64,000 nt of DNA from an uncultured Sulfitobacter sp. (GCF_947502895.1 NZ_CANNBM010000001.1:992001-1056000); one strand, 5' to 3'. Numbered from the stretch's first letter, positions 41,486-50,841 are shown. Made by a program: numbers and translations. Notes: generated from the letters alone by a model not told the origin.

Positions 41486-41517
41486 AAATCCTCTGGGGGT
41501 CTGGGGGCTAGCCCCCA
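41470..41517. repeat. Dispersed repeat, copy C, overlapping the glcE start
   Basis: ATTTTTCTTGGCCATAAATC then CTCTGGGGG is the same as copy A except for one base. The GC-rich half is replaced by a GGGGGCTAGCCCCC palindrome. On the minus strand it supplies AGAGGATTTATGGCCAAGAA, i.e. the ribosome binding site and start of glcE. Confidence 0.8.
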
Positions 41518-41527
41518 CTTCAGTCAT

Positions 41528-42976
41528 CTATTCCGCAGCAATCGGCAACTGACGGCGCGCGTCAGAGGCATCCAGCGGAAATACTTTGGCAGGGTTAAGC
41601 AACCACTGCGGATCAAATACATCCTTCACAGCCATCTGCGCTTCCAGATCATTCGGCGCATATTGCACGTGCATCAGATCACGCTTTTCGATGCCCACAC
41701 CGTGCTCGCCCGTCAGACAACCGCCAACCTCAACGCACAGGCGCAGGATGTCAGCGCCAAAGGCCTCGCATAACTCCAGATCACCGGGTTTGTTTGCATC
41801 AAAAAGAATGAGGGGGTGCATATTGCCGTCACCCGCGTGGAAAACATTGCCCACTTTCAGGCCGTACTCCTCGGACATCTCACCAATGCGGCGCAGCACA
41901 TACGGCAGGCTGGACACAGGGATTGTACCGTCCAGACACATGTAGTCGTTGATCTGCCCCATTGCGCCGAACGCACTCTTGCGTCCCAGCCAGATGGCAG
42001 CACTTTCTTCAGCGGATTTGCTTTGGCGCAACTCAACAGGGTTATGGCGGCGGGCAATCTCCATGATCAGGTCCAGCTGATGGTCGATCTCGGCGTCAGA
42101 GCCTTCGACCTCCACAATCAGCAGCGCTTCGCACATGGGATATCCCGCTTTGGCAAAAGCCTCTGTTGCTTCGATGCAAGGACGGTCCATAAATTCGATC
42201 GCCACGGGCAGCACACCCGCCTTGATGATGTCGGACACACATGCGCCCGCGACTTCATTATCGTCAAAGCCCATCAACACGGGTCGCGCGCCTTCTGGTT
42301 TGTGCAGGATACGCAAGGTCGCTTCGGTCACGACACCCAGTTGCCCTTCCGAGCCGCAGATCAACCCCAGCAGATCCAGCCCGCCTGCATCCAGATGCGC
42401 TCCACCGATGTCGACAATCTCGCCGTCCATCATCACCATTTTAACGCCCATCAGGTTATTCGTGGTTACACCATATTTCAGGCAATGCGCGCCGCCGCTG
42501 TTCATTGCGATGTTACCCGCGATGGCGCAGGCCAACTGACTGGACGGGTCCGGTGCATAGAAAAATCCGTCTTCCTCGACGGCTCCAGTCACACTCAGGT
42601 TCGTGCGGCCCGTCTGTACGCGAATAATGCGGTTGTCATAATCCGTCTCGATCACGTCATTCATCCGCGCCACACCAAGGATCACACAATCGGCTGTCGG
42701 CAAAGCCCCGCCCGCCAGCGAGGTGCCGGAACCGCGCGGCACCACGGGCACGCCTTCTTCGTGGCAAATACGCAAGACATCCGACACTTCGCGGGTGGAG
42801 GACGGCAGCACTGCCACCATGGGCGCGCAACGATAGGCCGTCAGCGCGTCACATTCGTATGCGCGTGTTTCGGAGATTTCATGGATAACTGCATCTTTGG
42901 GCAATACAGTGCTGAGCCGCTCCACAACGCGTGCTTTACGCGCCAAAACAGCAGGGTTCGGGGTAGGCATTTCCAT
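41528..42976 (-). CDS. glcD: Glycolate oxidase catalytic subunit GlcD
   Basis: 482 aa FAD-linked oxidase of the VAO type. FAD-binding segments are VVPRGSGTSLAGGALPTADC, LACAIAGNIAMNSGGAHCLK and GLICGSEGQLGVVTEATLRI. The C-terminal catalytic region includes NVFHAGDGNMHPLILFD and GGCLTGEHGVGIEKRDLM. It oxidises glycolate (or D-lactate) to the 2-oxo acid. ATG at 42976 has GGAG at a seven-base distance; a second ATG two codons on is less likely. It is the first gene of the leftward glc operon. Confidence 0.95.
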   Translation of the reverse strand: MEMPTPNPAVLARKARVVERLSTVLPKDAVIHEISETRAYECDALTAYRCAPMVAVLPSSTREVSDVLRICHEEGVPVVPRGSGTSLAGGALPTADCVILGVARMNDVIETDYDNRIIRVQTGRTNLSVTGAVEEDGFFYAPDPSSQLACAIAGNIAMNSGGAHCLKYGVTTNNLMGVKMVMMDGEIVDIGGAHLDAGGLDLLGLICGSEGQLGVVTEATLRILHKPEGARPVLMGFDDNEVAGACVSDIIKAGVLPVAIEFMDRPCIEATEAFAKAGYPMCEALLIVEVEGSDAEIDHQLDLIMEIARRHNPVELRQSKSAEESAAIWLGRKSAFGAMGQINDYMCLDGTIPVSSLPYVLRRIGEMSEEYGLKVGNVFHAGDGNMHPLILFDANKPGDLELCEAFGADILRLCVEVGGCLTGEHGVGIEKRDLMHVQYAPNDLEAQMAVKDVFDPQWLLNPAKVFPLDASDARRQLPIAAE

Positions 42977-43068
42977 AGCGCGGCTCCAATATAGGGGTCG
43001 TGTGAGCGGTCTGGTAAAATTATATTACCAATTTCTCCATAACACAAGCTTGTTCCACGCTTCAGCAC

Positions 43069-43749
43069 TCAGGCGACAACATGTCCCATCTCCAAGTTGC
43101 TGCATGTACCGTCCGATGTCGGCTCTGATACCCTGGGGCGGTCTAGTGATGCGAGATAGCGTTTGATCAACTCCACCTCAAAGCGGATTTTATCCGCGTG
43201 AGCACCGATATGACGGAAAAAGCTGCTATCGTTGATGGCATGCGGCGCGGCACCCGCTTCGACACAGTCGCAAATATCCAACAGCGGCATACTGATATCA
43301 GCCAGAATGGACATAGCCACTACATCGCGCGCTTTCGGCAACGCGATGCCAAAATCATCTGCGTCAATCAATCCGTTGCGCCAATCGCCGATGATCTGCT
43401 TGAACCGCACCACCACAAAAGCGGTTCCATCTGCCGCATAATTGGACACCAGCCGCGTCCCTGCAAGTACGAGCCCCTTTGCCTCTATGACCTGATCGGG
43501 GAGCGACAGATCCTGCATATCCGCCGAGAGCTTGGCCACCTGCCGCGCCAAAGTGGCGGCAATGCCTGTCTCGAACACCTGATCCAACTGGTGCGCGCCA
43601 GAGAACGAAACATGATGCCGTCCACTTTCGGCCCATAACTCCAACGAATTGACCAACGGCAGACCGTTCACAGGCACTTGTAAGTTGATGGAGCACCGCT
43701 TTGGGGCAGTAAGGCATAAGGTCGGGTTGGGAGTGCTTTCGGGTTTCAT
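43069..43749 (-). CDS. Protein of unknown function upstream of glcD
   Basis: 226 aa, soluble, no signal peptide or membrane helix. The start at 43749 has GAGGGA eight bases upstream. The first half looks strand-rich (PKRCSINLQVPVNGLPLVNS, LELWAESGRHHVSFSGAHQL); the second half is helical with several Cys (DICDCVEAG). It is followed after 92 bases by glcD on the same strand. I do not recognise a family and do not assign a role. Confidence 0.65.
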   Translation of the reverse strand: MKPESTPNPTLCLTAPKRCSINLQVPVNGLPLVNSLELWAESGRHHVSFSGAHQLDQVFETGIAATLARQVAKLSADMQDLSLPDQVIEAKGLVLAGTRLVSNYAADGTAFVVVRFKQIIGDWRNGLIDADDFGIALPKARDVVAMSILADISMPLLDICDCVEAGAAPHAINDSSFFRHIGAHADKIRFEVELIKRYLASLDRPRVSEPTSDGTCSNLEMGHVVA

Positions 43750-44135
43750 TAGAATTTCCCTCAAATGGTGATCTATTTGATAAGAGTTAGGAAAAATTTG
43801 TTTACGTTAGGTAAATTTAATCGCCGCATGTCCAGTAGAGTTGACACATCTCGAACCATCCGACACTGGACACAAGTACTTGTAAATTAGATATTTGCTC
43901 TCAATCCGACGATAAAGCTCCACTGCTTGCCAAGCGCAGAACCCTCTCACACTTCCTGTTAAGACTTCGACAATCTGGCGATGCGTCATGCGATTTCGCC
44001 GCGCGCAGTAGCGCCGCGATTCGCCGCAAAGGCACACAGCTAAACCACCGCTTTGGGCTATCTACGCACTGTACAATCACGCAAAAGCCGCGCGCCGCAC
44101 TGGCGCCCCCCAGCAGAGCCTTCTAGAGAGGGCGC
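43750..44135. other. 386-base low-G+C stretch without a convincing gene
   Basis: The left 200 bases are AT-richer than the surroundings. A 76-codon minus-strand frame (43807-44037) has no ribosome binding site and odd composition, so I do not call it. No promoter was identified with confidence. Confidence 0.5.
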
Positions 44136-44834
44136 ATGACATCATTGGAAAACCTCACGTTGCTTTCGCCCCTCGACATCGGCGCGCTGGCTCTTCTTGT
44201 AACGCTTTGGATTGCGATCGGCTGGCGGATCGAGCATCCGTCACCCGACAAGCCGTCAACATCGTGGATCATGGCTGACTACCGAAAACAGTGGATGCAA
44301 CAGATGATCGCGCGCGAGGTGCGCATATTCGACGCGCAGACCATCGGCACGCTGCGGCAAGGCACGTCGTTTTTCGCATCTACCTGCGTGATTGCGATCG
44401 GTGGTACGCTGGCGCTGATCGGCAATGCCGAACAGGTCGCGGGCGTGGCCGCCGATCTGACAGACGCGCGCAGCCCCGCTATTGTGTGGGAAATGAAACT
44501 TCTCGTGATCGTAGTATTTCTAACCAATGCATTTCTGAAATTCGTCTGGTCAAACCGCCTGTTTGGTTATTGCTCGGTCATCATGGGGGCGGCCCCGAAC
44601 GATCCCGTCGATCCCAAAGCCGCCAGTTTCGCCCGCAAGGCCGCTGCCCTCAACATAGCGGCAGCACGCACCTTCAATCGCGGCTTGCGCGCCATCTATT
44701 TCGGGCTGGCGACGGTAGCATGGCTGGCCGGACCTGTGCCCCTGATCGTGGCGACGATTGTTACATGTGTTGTGATCTGGCGGCGGGAATTCGCCTCCCA
44801 ATCACGCAAGGCGCTCTTGGAAGAGGATGTCTGA
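44136..44834 (+). CDS. DUF599 membrane protein
   Basis: 232 aa with four hydrophobic helices (LDIGALALLVTLWIAIGW, STCVIAIGGTLALIG, MKLLVIVVFLTNAFLKFVWS, LATVAWLAGPVPLIVATIVT). The DUF599 signature is the loop after the first helix (MADYRKQWMQQMIAREVRIF) with FDAQTIGTLRQGTSFFAST, plus FVWSNRLFGYCSVIMG. The family is widespread and uncharacterised. A small exported protein gene follows 37 bases downstream. Confidence 0.85.
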   Translation: MTSLENLTLLSPLDIGALALLVTLWIAIGWRIEHPSPDKPSTSWIMADYRKQWMQQMIAREVRIFDAQTIGTLRQGTSFFASTCVIAIGGTLALIGNAEQVAGVAADLTDARSPAIVWEMKLLVIVVFLTNAFLKFVWSNRLFGYCSVIMGAAPNDPVDPKAASFARKAAALNIAAARTFNRGLRAIYFGLATVAWLAGPVPLIVATIVTCVVIWRREFASQSRKALLEEDV

Positions 44835-44871
44835 GCGCCTATCTTAGGTGTCTCTTAAACGGATAAATTTT

Positions 44872-45240
44872 ATGTTAGAACGTTTCATACTCCCGATTGC
44901 ATTACTCGCCTCTCCTGCCCTGCCTACCGCTGCTCTGGCCGATCCTGCATCGGTACACGACGTGCGGGTCGCTAAATCAGGCGGCGCATATACATTCAAC
45001 GTCACCATCCTGCACAGCGATACCGGCTGGGACGACTACGCCGATGCGTGGCGGATCAAGGATATGGAGGGCAATGTGCTGGGTATGCGCCAACTGGCCC
45101 ATCCCCACGTAAACGAACAGCCCTTCACGCGGTCGCTGTCGGGAGTAAAAATACCGGACGGCATCAAATCTGTTGTGATCGAAGCACGCGATACGGTCAC
45201 AGGCTGGTCACCCCAAGTGAAAACCGTAAACCTGCCTTGA
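44872..45240 (+). CDS. Small exported protein, unknown function
   Basis: 122 aa. The signal peptide is residues 1-21 (LERFILPIALLASPALPTAALA, cleavage before DPAS). The mature domain reads as a small beta-sandwich: VHDVRVAKSGGAYTFNVTIL, HSDTGWDDYADAWRIKDMEG and KSVVIEARDTVTGWSPQVKT. Similar short periplasmic proteins occur in marine alphaproteobacteria, but I know no function. The start at 44872 follows a weak GGATAA site. It ends two bases before the convergent rlmH stop. Confidence 0.75.
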   Translation: MLERFILPIALLASPALPTAALADPASVHDVRVAKSGGAYTFNVTILHSDTGWDDYADAWRIKDMEGNVLGMRQLAHPHVNEQPFTRSLSGVKIPDGIKSVVIEARDTVTGWSPQVKTVNLP

Positions 45241-45242
45241 GA

Positions 45243-45713
45243 CTAGGCCCGGTGGTACGGCCCGCCCGAGAGAATTGACGCTGCGCGGTACAACTGCTCA
45301 GAAAGCATCACGCGCACCATCATGTGCGGCCAGACCATCGCCCCGAACGACAGCAAGTGGTCGGCATCACCGCGCAAGGCGGGGTCAATTCCGTCTGCCC
45401 CCCCGATGACAAAGGCCAGATCGCTGCGGCCCGCATCCCGCCAGCCTTCAATGCGGCGGGCAAACTTGGGCGAAGTCTCGACCACCCCGCGCTCGTCCAG
45501 CGCGCAGATCACAGCCCCTTGCGGTATCGCGCGGCGCAGCAGTTCAGCCTCTGCGCCCATCCCGCCGCCTTTACGGTCCTCAACTTCTGACACAGAAACC
45601 GGCCCAAGGGACAATCCCCGGCCGGTTCTGTTGAAACGTGTCAGATAGTCGTCGATCAGGGTTTTCTCTGGTCCCGCCCGCAGGCGACCTACGGCGCAGA
45701 TATGAACCTTCAT
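45243..45713 (-). CDS. rlmH: 23S rRNA (pseudouridine1915-N3)-methyltransferase RlmH
   Basis: 156 aa SPOUT methyltransferase. Diagnostic features are the N-terminal VHICAVGRLRAGPEKTLIDD, the SAM-binding knot LAFVIGGADGIDPALR and the C-terminal LSEQLYRAASILSGGPYHR, nearly the E. coli sequence. It methylates pseudouridine 1915 in helix 69 of 23S rRNA in assembled ribosomes. It follows rsfS after 17 bases, a common pairing of two late ribosome factors. Confidence 0.96.
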   Translation of the reverse strand: MKVHICAVGRLRAGPEKTLIDDYLTRFNRTGRGLSLGPVSVSEVEDRKGGGMGAEAELLRRAIPQGAVICALDERGVVETSPKFARRIEGWRDAGRSDLAFVIGGADGIDPALRGDADHLLSFGAMVWPHMMVRVMLSEQLYRAASILSGGPYHRA

Positions 45714-45730
45714 CGGCTGTCAGCAGGCAA

Positions 45731-46087
45731 TCAGCTGGCAGGATCGGCTTGGGGCAGCCACATCTTTTCCAACTGGTAAAATTCGCGCACTTCGGGGCGA
45801 AAGACATGAACGATCACATCGCCTGTATCGATCAGCACCCAATCGCCTGATTCTTTGCCCTCGGTGCGGACGACATGGCCGAATTCGTCCTTGACCCGCT
45901 GCGCGAGCTTTTCCGAAATAGCGCTCACCTGACGGGTCGAACGGCCCGTGCAGATAATCATATGATCACCAATCTCGGTTTTGCCGCGCAGGTCTATTTG
46001 CACGATGTCTTCGGCTTTATCTTCGTTAAGCGAGGATAGAACAGTCTCCAGCAGCAGATCGCTGGTTGCTTGCTTGTGGCCAGCCAT
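45731..46087 (-). CDS. rsfS: Ribosomal silencing factor RsfS
   Basis: 118 aa, Iojap/RsfS family. Motifs: KAEDIVQIDLRGKTEIGDHM, IICTGRSTRQVSAISEKLAQ, EGKESGDWVLIDTGDVIVHV and FRPEVREFYQLEKMW. It binds ribosomal protein L14 on the large subunit and blocks subunit joining when nutrients are low. It lies just upstream of rlmH on the same strand. Confidence 0.96.
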   Translation of the reverse strand: MAGHKQATSDLLLETVLSSLNEDKAEDIVQIDLRGKTEIGDHMIICTGRSTRQVSAISEKLAQRVKDEFGHVVRTEGKESGDWVLIDTGDVIVHVFRPEVREFYQLEKMWLPQADPAS

Positions 46088-46245
46088 TACAACTGAACCG
46101 TCAAACGCAGGGGAGCCTGCATGGATTTGTGTAGACAGGACATTGTCCTCCTTATGTCGCGCCGCCAGACCCCCGACGCTGGGGAATTAATCCGCTAGTT
46201 AGCAACGCCCGCGCCATATTTCAATGACGCGGACGCCGTGGGCGG

Positions 46246-46332
46246 CTACCAGCCTGCTTCTGTGGCGATTTTATCCGCCTGCGCACCGTGTTGGTTCTGC
46301 AGATCATTCACAATTGCCTCATGCGTTTTCAT
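46246..46332 (-). CDS. Possible 28-aa ORF overlapping the end of the MscS gene
   Basis: A frame of 28 codons (MKTHEAIVNDLQNQHGAQ then ADKIATEAGW) starts 14 bases before the end of the MscS-type gene. It has no clear ribosome binding site of its own. It could be translated by coupling, or be the remnant of a longer gene, or be chance. Confidence 0.25.
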   Translation of the reverse strand: MKTHEAIVNDLQNQHGAQADKIATEAGW

Positions 46333-47635
46333 CCAGCATCCGCACTTCACGCTGCGGAAAGGGGATCGAAATATCATTTTCCTGAAACGCATCCCAGAGT
46401 GCCAGATAGACATTGCCACGTATGTTGGTCAGACCGCCGGTCGGATCCCTGATCCAGAAACGCAGGATATAGTCGACACTGCTGTCGCCAAATCCGACGA
46501 TGTGACAGACGGGCGGTTTGGGGTGGCTTAGCACGCGATTAACCCCTGCGGCTGCCCCAATTGCCAGCTCGCGCACCTTGTGCGGGTCATCGGCGTAAGC
46601 CGTGCCAAAATAGATATCCAGCCGCACAAAGTCGTTCGAATGAGACCAGTTGACCACCTGCCCCGTAATCAGGTCCTCGTTCGGAATCAGGTATTCCTTG
46701 CCGTCGCGGGTCACTACAGAGGCATAGCGTGCGCCCAGTGTTTGTATCCAGCCAAATGTCTCGCCAAGGCTGATCACATCACCTGGCTTGATGGATTTAT
46801 CCAGCAGGATGATCACACCCGACACAAGGTTTGACACCACCTTTTGCAGGCCAAAGCCCAGACCAACACCGATGGCACCCGACAGCACCGCAAGGCCTGT
46901 CAAATCGATCCCCACCGCATTGACACCAAGGTAGAAGGCAATGCCATACATCGCCAACTGCACACCTTTGACGGCCAACACCTGCATCGACGGGCTGATT
47001 TCCTCGTTGCGACGGATCGTGCTGGCAGTCGCGGTTGACGCAATGCGCGCCAGCGTCACCAGAATTCCGATTACGACCACCGAGGTGATCAGCGTCAGGA
47101 GCGACAGGCGGAAATCTCCCAACTCCAGCGCGACACGATCGAGAAACTGCGCCACCTCGTCCGACACATTGAGTAGATAGAGCGTGGCGTATATCCACAG
47201 CCCCCATGTCACGATCCTCCGCAGCGGGCGGTTGCGCACCAACCGCACCGCAAATGCGATCCCAACCCAAACAACCGCAAGCATGGCCGCAATCCCGATC
47301 AGATAAGAGCGTGACGGCCAAGTGATATTCTGCATAACGAGATAAACGACCCCTGTCAGAACAGCGAACCACATTAACCCCAACCGCCGCTTGATCTGCA
47401 CAATCATCCGCAGCTGCCACTTGGCCCATCCCTCACGCGAACGGACCCAGTTTTCCAGCATGTTGCCTGTGCTGCGGTGCAAACCCCAAGCCACAAAGGC
47501 CAGCACGACAACAATTATCACCTGATTCTGCCGCCAGCCTGGCTGGATCACACCACCCAGAAAGCCCGAGATGCCGATCCAGAGCTCTTGCATCGTCAAA
47601 AGGAATTCTGCGAATGGATCTACAGGGTCTTGCAT
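46319..47635 (-). CDS. MscS-family mechanosensitive channel
   Basis: 438 aa. Several N-terminal transmembrane helices (about 25-215) precede the MscS core: the pore helix LAVLSGAIGVGLGFGLQKVV with SNLVSGVIILLDKSIKPGD, then the beta domain (SLGETFGWIQTLGARYASVV, YLIPNEDLITGQVVNWSHS) and the C-terminal alpha/beta domain. The channel opens under osmotic downshock. The start at 47635 follows GGAG by five bases; the frame extends to 47761 without a good site. It is larger than E. coli MscS (286 aa) because of extra helices, as in MscK/YbdG-type members. Confidence 0.88.
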   Translation of the reverse strand: MQDPVDPFAEFLLTMQELWIGISGFLGGVIQPGWRQNQVIIVVVLAFVAWGLHRSTGNMLENWVRSREGWAKWQLRMIVQIKRRLGLMWFAVLTGVVYLVMQNITWPSRSYLIGIAAMLAVVWVGIAFAVRLVRNRPLRRIVTWGLWIYATLYLLNVSDEVAQFLDRVALELGDFRLSLLTLITSVVVIGILVTLARIASTATASTIRRNEEISPSMQVLAVKGVQLAMYGIAFYLGVNAVGIDLTGLAVLSGAIGVGLGFGLQKVVSNLVSGVIILLDKSIKPGDVISLGETFGWIQTLGARYASVVTRDGKEYLIPNEDLITGQVVNWSHSNDFVRLDIYFGTAYADDPHKVRELAIGAAAGVNRVLSHPKPPVCHIVGFGDSSVDYILRFWIRDPTGGLTNIRGNVYLALWDAFQENDISIPFPQREVRMLDENA

Positions 47636-47829
47636 TGGCGCTCCTATGCTCGCCAGATTCGTCGCATGAAGCAGCAGGTCCTGCAACCCTTGCGACATTG
47701 CTGTGCGAGGGCCTTTAACACTACGCAAATTTTGTCGGCCCGAACACGAACCGTCGCACATGCGCCTTGTAACGCTTCGTGTTATCAGGCTTAATTTGTC
47801 TCAATGTCAGCAGCCGGGGACCGCAGACC

Positions 47830-49212
47830 ATGCCACTTTTCACCACAGAAGAAGACAATTCAGTTCAGTTTACAACTTTCCGACAAAGCAGTTCAACTTT
47901 CGGACCGCGGTATACCGTTTCGGAACTTCCTACAGGTGGGCGGGTTTTCTGGCGATCCGACGAAGGGTCAAGCCTCCAGCAAATCGTTCTGGGTGCAAAC
48001 TCTTTTCCGCGCGGCGGATCGCGAACAATCGAGCAATATGAACTTCTCTTCGTGCCCAATGCTGATTTCTTCGGTGACGCCGGAGAGCTTCGCGGAATAT
48101 TTGTATCGACCAGCCTCTCAAGCGGCTCACCGCGCAACTACGAATTCGATGTCACACCCGTCAATGATGCACCCCGTGGGATTCTGCTTTCGGACTACTC
48201 CATAAGCGAAAACACTCCTGGTGATGCGGTGGGTATCATTACAACAGTCGATCCCGACGTCGGCAATTTCCACACTCTCCAGCTCGTCGGCGACATATCA
48301 GGTAACTTCGAGATCAGCAGCGGCACCCTGCGTCTGCGCGACGGCGTCATGGTAGACTATGAGCAGGATCAGTCCTTCGAAGTACGCATCCGGTCAATCG
48401 ACAATACCGGTCTTGCCTTCGAACAGACGATCACCGTCAACGTCGAAAATTTTGTGCCCGAAGTTATCTCGGGCAGTTTCCGTGGCGAGGATTTGGCCGG
48501 AACCAACGCCGATGACGAAATACGCGCTTTGGGGGGCGATGACGTTGTTCTGGCGCTTGCGGGCGACGACACTGTTCAAGGGCAGTCCGGCAATGACTCC
48601 CTCTTCGGCGGCGAGGGCAACGACAGCCTTTTGGGCGGTGACGGCGCTGATCTGGTGCGGGGGGGAACAGACGATGATTTCATCTCTGGTCAGGATGGCA
48701 ATGATACGCTCAACGGTGACAAGGGCGACGATATCCTGTTTGGCGGCAATGGGGACGACCGATTGCTGGGCAGCGGCGGGGACGACACACTGATTGGCGG
48801 CTCGGGCGAGGACACATTGCTGGGCAACATTGGCGATGACAGGCTGGTCGCGGGTGGTGGGCCCACCGTGCTCAACGGCGGAGCGGGGCGAGACGTCATG
48901 TTTGCCGGAGCTGGCGAGGATACATTCGTCTGGCGCAGCGCCAGCGAATCCGGCCCGCGTGCGGACCGTGATACGATCCATAATTTCGACACCACCGAAG
49001 ACCTTCTCGATCTGTCGCGCGTAAGTATTGATGATCTGCTGTTTCAGGGATTGTCGGGCTTTGCTGGTGGAGGCGACGCAAGCCTCCGCCTGAACGAAAC
49101 ATCGGCAGGGCATAGCGTTGTGCGGGTAGATATCGACGGAGACAGGGTGACTGATATGGAAATACTCCTGTTGAACACCGTGACACTGACTGCGGATGAT
49201 TTCATTCTTTAG
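47830..49212 (+). CDS. RTX (hemolysin-type calcium-binding repeat) protein
   Basis: 460 aa, no N-terminal signal peptide. Residues 1-110 are unknown. A cadherin-like domain follows (about 115-215: VTPVNDAPRGILLSDYSISE, VDYEQDQSFEVRIRSIDN). About a dozen GGxGxD nonapeptides (about 225-360) then bind calcium. The C-terminal region resembles serralysin ends (DTFVWRSASESG, DTIHNFDTTEDLLDLS). Such proteins leave the cell by a type I exporter using a C-terminal signal; no exporter genes are in the window. It probably acts at the cell surface or outside, possibly in adhesion. The start has GGGGA ten bases upstream. Confidence 0.87.
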   Translation: MPLFTTEEDNSVQFTTFRQSSSTFGPRYTVSELPTGGRVFWRSDEGSSLQQIVLGANSFPRGGSRTIEQYELLFVPNADFFGDAGELRGIFVSTSLSSGSPRNYEFDVTPVNDAPRGILLSDYSISENTPGDAVGIITTVDPDVGNFHTLQLVGDISGNFEISSGTLRLRDGVMVDYEQDQSFEVRIRSIDNTGLAFEQTITVNVENFVPEVISGSFRGEDLAGTNADDEIRALGGDDVVLALAGDDTVQGQSGNDSLFGGEGNDSLLGGDGADLVRGGTDDDFISGQDGNDTLNGDKGDDILFGGNGDDRLLGSGGDDTLIGGSGEDTLLGNIGDDRLVAGGGPTVLNGGAGRDVMFAGAGEDTFVWRSASESGPRADRDTIHNFDTTEDLLDLSRVSIDDLLFQGLSGFAGGGDASLRLNETSAGHSVVRVDIDGDRVTDMEILLLNTVTLTADDFIL

Positions 49213-49424
49213 CAGCTGGTGGACGAGCAACTTGATGCGTAGGCCAATTTAATCTACGCAATGGCGCATGACCCGTGTGTTTAACAAAACTGACCGTTCC
49301 CGTCTGCCGGATCGTTTTTACGGTGCCACGCATACCGTGCTGGCCCGACTATAACGCACGCCTGCGCTGCGGCGCAGCTTTGACCGTTTTTCCGAACAAC
49401 CCCACCACATAGGGAGAGGACCAC

Positions 49425-50840
49425 ATGTCCCCCAAAACGCTTTACGATAAAATCTGGGATGCCCATCTGGCTCATGAGGCCGAAGACGGCACGTGTCTTT
49501 TGTACATCGACCGCCATCTGGTGCACGAAGTAACCAGCCCGCAGGCATTCGAGGGTCTACGCATGACAGGCCGCACGGTGCGCGCACCTGACAAGACAAT
49601 CGCTGTGCCAGATCACAACGTGCCCACAACGCTGGACCGCGCCAATGCAGCGACGATGACCGAAGACAGCCGTATTCAGGTTGAAGCACTGGACAAGAAC
49701 GCCAAAGAGTTTGGCATTCACTATTACCCCGTGTCCGACGTGCGTCAGGGCATTGTACATATCGTAGGCCCAGAGCAGGGCTGGACCCTGCCAGGCATGA
49801 CTGTTGTGTGCGGCGACAGCCACACCGCCACCCACGGTGCGTTCGGGGCATTGGCCCACGGCATCGGCACGTCAGAAGTAGAGCATGTGCTCGCCACACA
49901 GACGCTGATCCAGCGCAAGGGCAAGAACATGAAAGTCGAGATCACGGGCAAACTGCGCCCCGGTGTCACAGCCAAAGACATTACGCTGTCTGTCATTGGC
50001 GAAACAGGCACTGCAGGTGGGACCGGCTATGTGATCGAGTATTGCGGCGAAGCAATCCGCGACCTGTCGATGGAAGGGCGCATGACCGTCTGCAACATGG
50101 CGATCGAGGGCGGCGCACGCGCAGGTCTGATCGCACCGGACGAAAAGACGTTCGAGTATTGCATGGGCCGCCCGCATGCACCCAAAGGCGCACAGTGGGA
50201 AGCAGCGATGGCATGGTGGAAAACACTCTATTCCGACGATGACGCCCATTGGGACAAGGTAGTCACGCTGAAAGGCGAGGACATCGCCCCAGTGGTTACA
50301 TGGGGCACCTCGCCCGAGGATGTGTTGCCGATCACTGCAAACGTCCCCGCAGCCGGTGACTTTACAGGTGGCAAAGTCAGTGCAGCCCAGCGTTCGCTTG
50401 ATTACATGGGTCTGACCGCTGGCACCCCCCTGTCCGAGGTTCCGATCGACACGGTGTTCATCGGATCTTGTACCAACGGCCGTATCGAGGATTTGCGCGC
50501 TGCCGCCGAAATCCTCAAAGGCAAGAAAATTGCCGTGAAACGCGCGATGGTCGTTCCAGGCTCGGGCCTTGTACGCGCGCAGGCGGAAGAAGAAGGCCTT
50601 GCAGATATCTTTAAGGAGGCCGGTTTTGAATGGCGTCTCGCAGGGTGCTCTATGTGTCTGGCGATGAATCCAGACCAGCTGGCCCCCGGGGAGCGCTGTG
50701 CAGCCACCTCCAACCGCAACTTCGAAGGCCGTCAGGGCCGTGGCGGTCGCACCCATCTGATGAGCCCCGCGATGGCAGCGGCGGCAGCTGTGACCGGCAA
50801 GCTTACCGATGTGCGCGATCTGATGGGCGAGTCGGCCTGA
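49425..50840 (+). CDS. leuC: 3-isopropylmalate dehydratase large subunit LeuC
   Basis: 471 aa aconitase-family enzyme of leucine synthesis, isomerising 2-isopropylmalate to 3-isopropylmalate with LeuD. 4Fe-4S ligands are Cys349 (FIGSCTNGRIED), Cys408 and Cys411 (AGCSMCLAMNPD). The active-site region VCGDSHTATHGAFGALAHGI is intact. AGGGAGAGGA precedes the ATG. It is followed by a small membrane protein gene and leuD, with leuB 2.3 kb further on. Confidence 0.97.
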   Translation: MSPKTLYDKIWDAHLAHEAEDGTCLLYIDRHLVHEVTSPQAFEGLRMTGRTVRAPDKTIAVPDHNVPTTLDRANAATMTEDSRIQVEALDKNAKEFGIHYYPVSDVRQGIVHIVGPEQGWTLPGMTVVCGDSHTATHGAFGALAHGIGTSEVEHVLATQTLIQRKGKNMKVEITGKLRPGVTAKDITLSVIGETGTAGGTGYVIEYCGEAIRDLSMEGRMTVCNMAIEGGARAGLIAPDEKTFEYCMGRPHAPKGAQWEAAMAWWKTLYSDDDAHWDKVVTLKGEDIAPVVTWGTSPEDVLPITANVPAAGDFTGGKVSAAQRSLDYMGLTAGTPLSEVPIDTVFIGSCTNGRIEDLRAAAEILKGKKIAVKRAMVVPGSGLVRAQAEEEGLADIFKEAGFEWRLAGCSMCLAMNPDQLAPGERCAATSNRNFEGRQGRGGRTHLMSPAMAAAAAVTGKLTDVRDLMGESA

Positions 50841-50841
50841 G

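Noticed and set aside
41816..42994. 392-codon plus-strand frame
   Set aside because: Antisense to glcD, rich in His and Gln with no family features; long shadows are expected at this G+C.
43807..44037. 76-codon minus-strand frame containing MTHRQIVEVLTG
   Set aside because: The start resembles the N terminus of some drug exporters, but the rest has no membrane helices. There is no ribosome binding site, and the composition looks like non-coding, AT-rich DNA.
48530..48880. Repetitive DNA suggesting a CRISPR or satellite array
   Set aside because: These are codons of GGxGxD calcium-binding repeats; the units are nine codons, imperfect and in frame.
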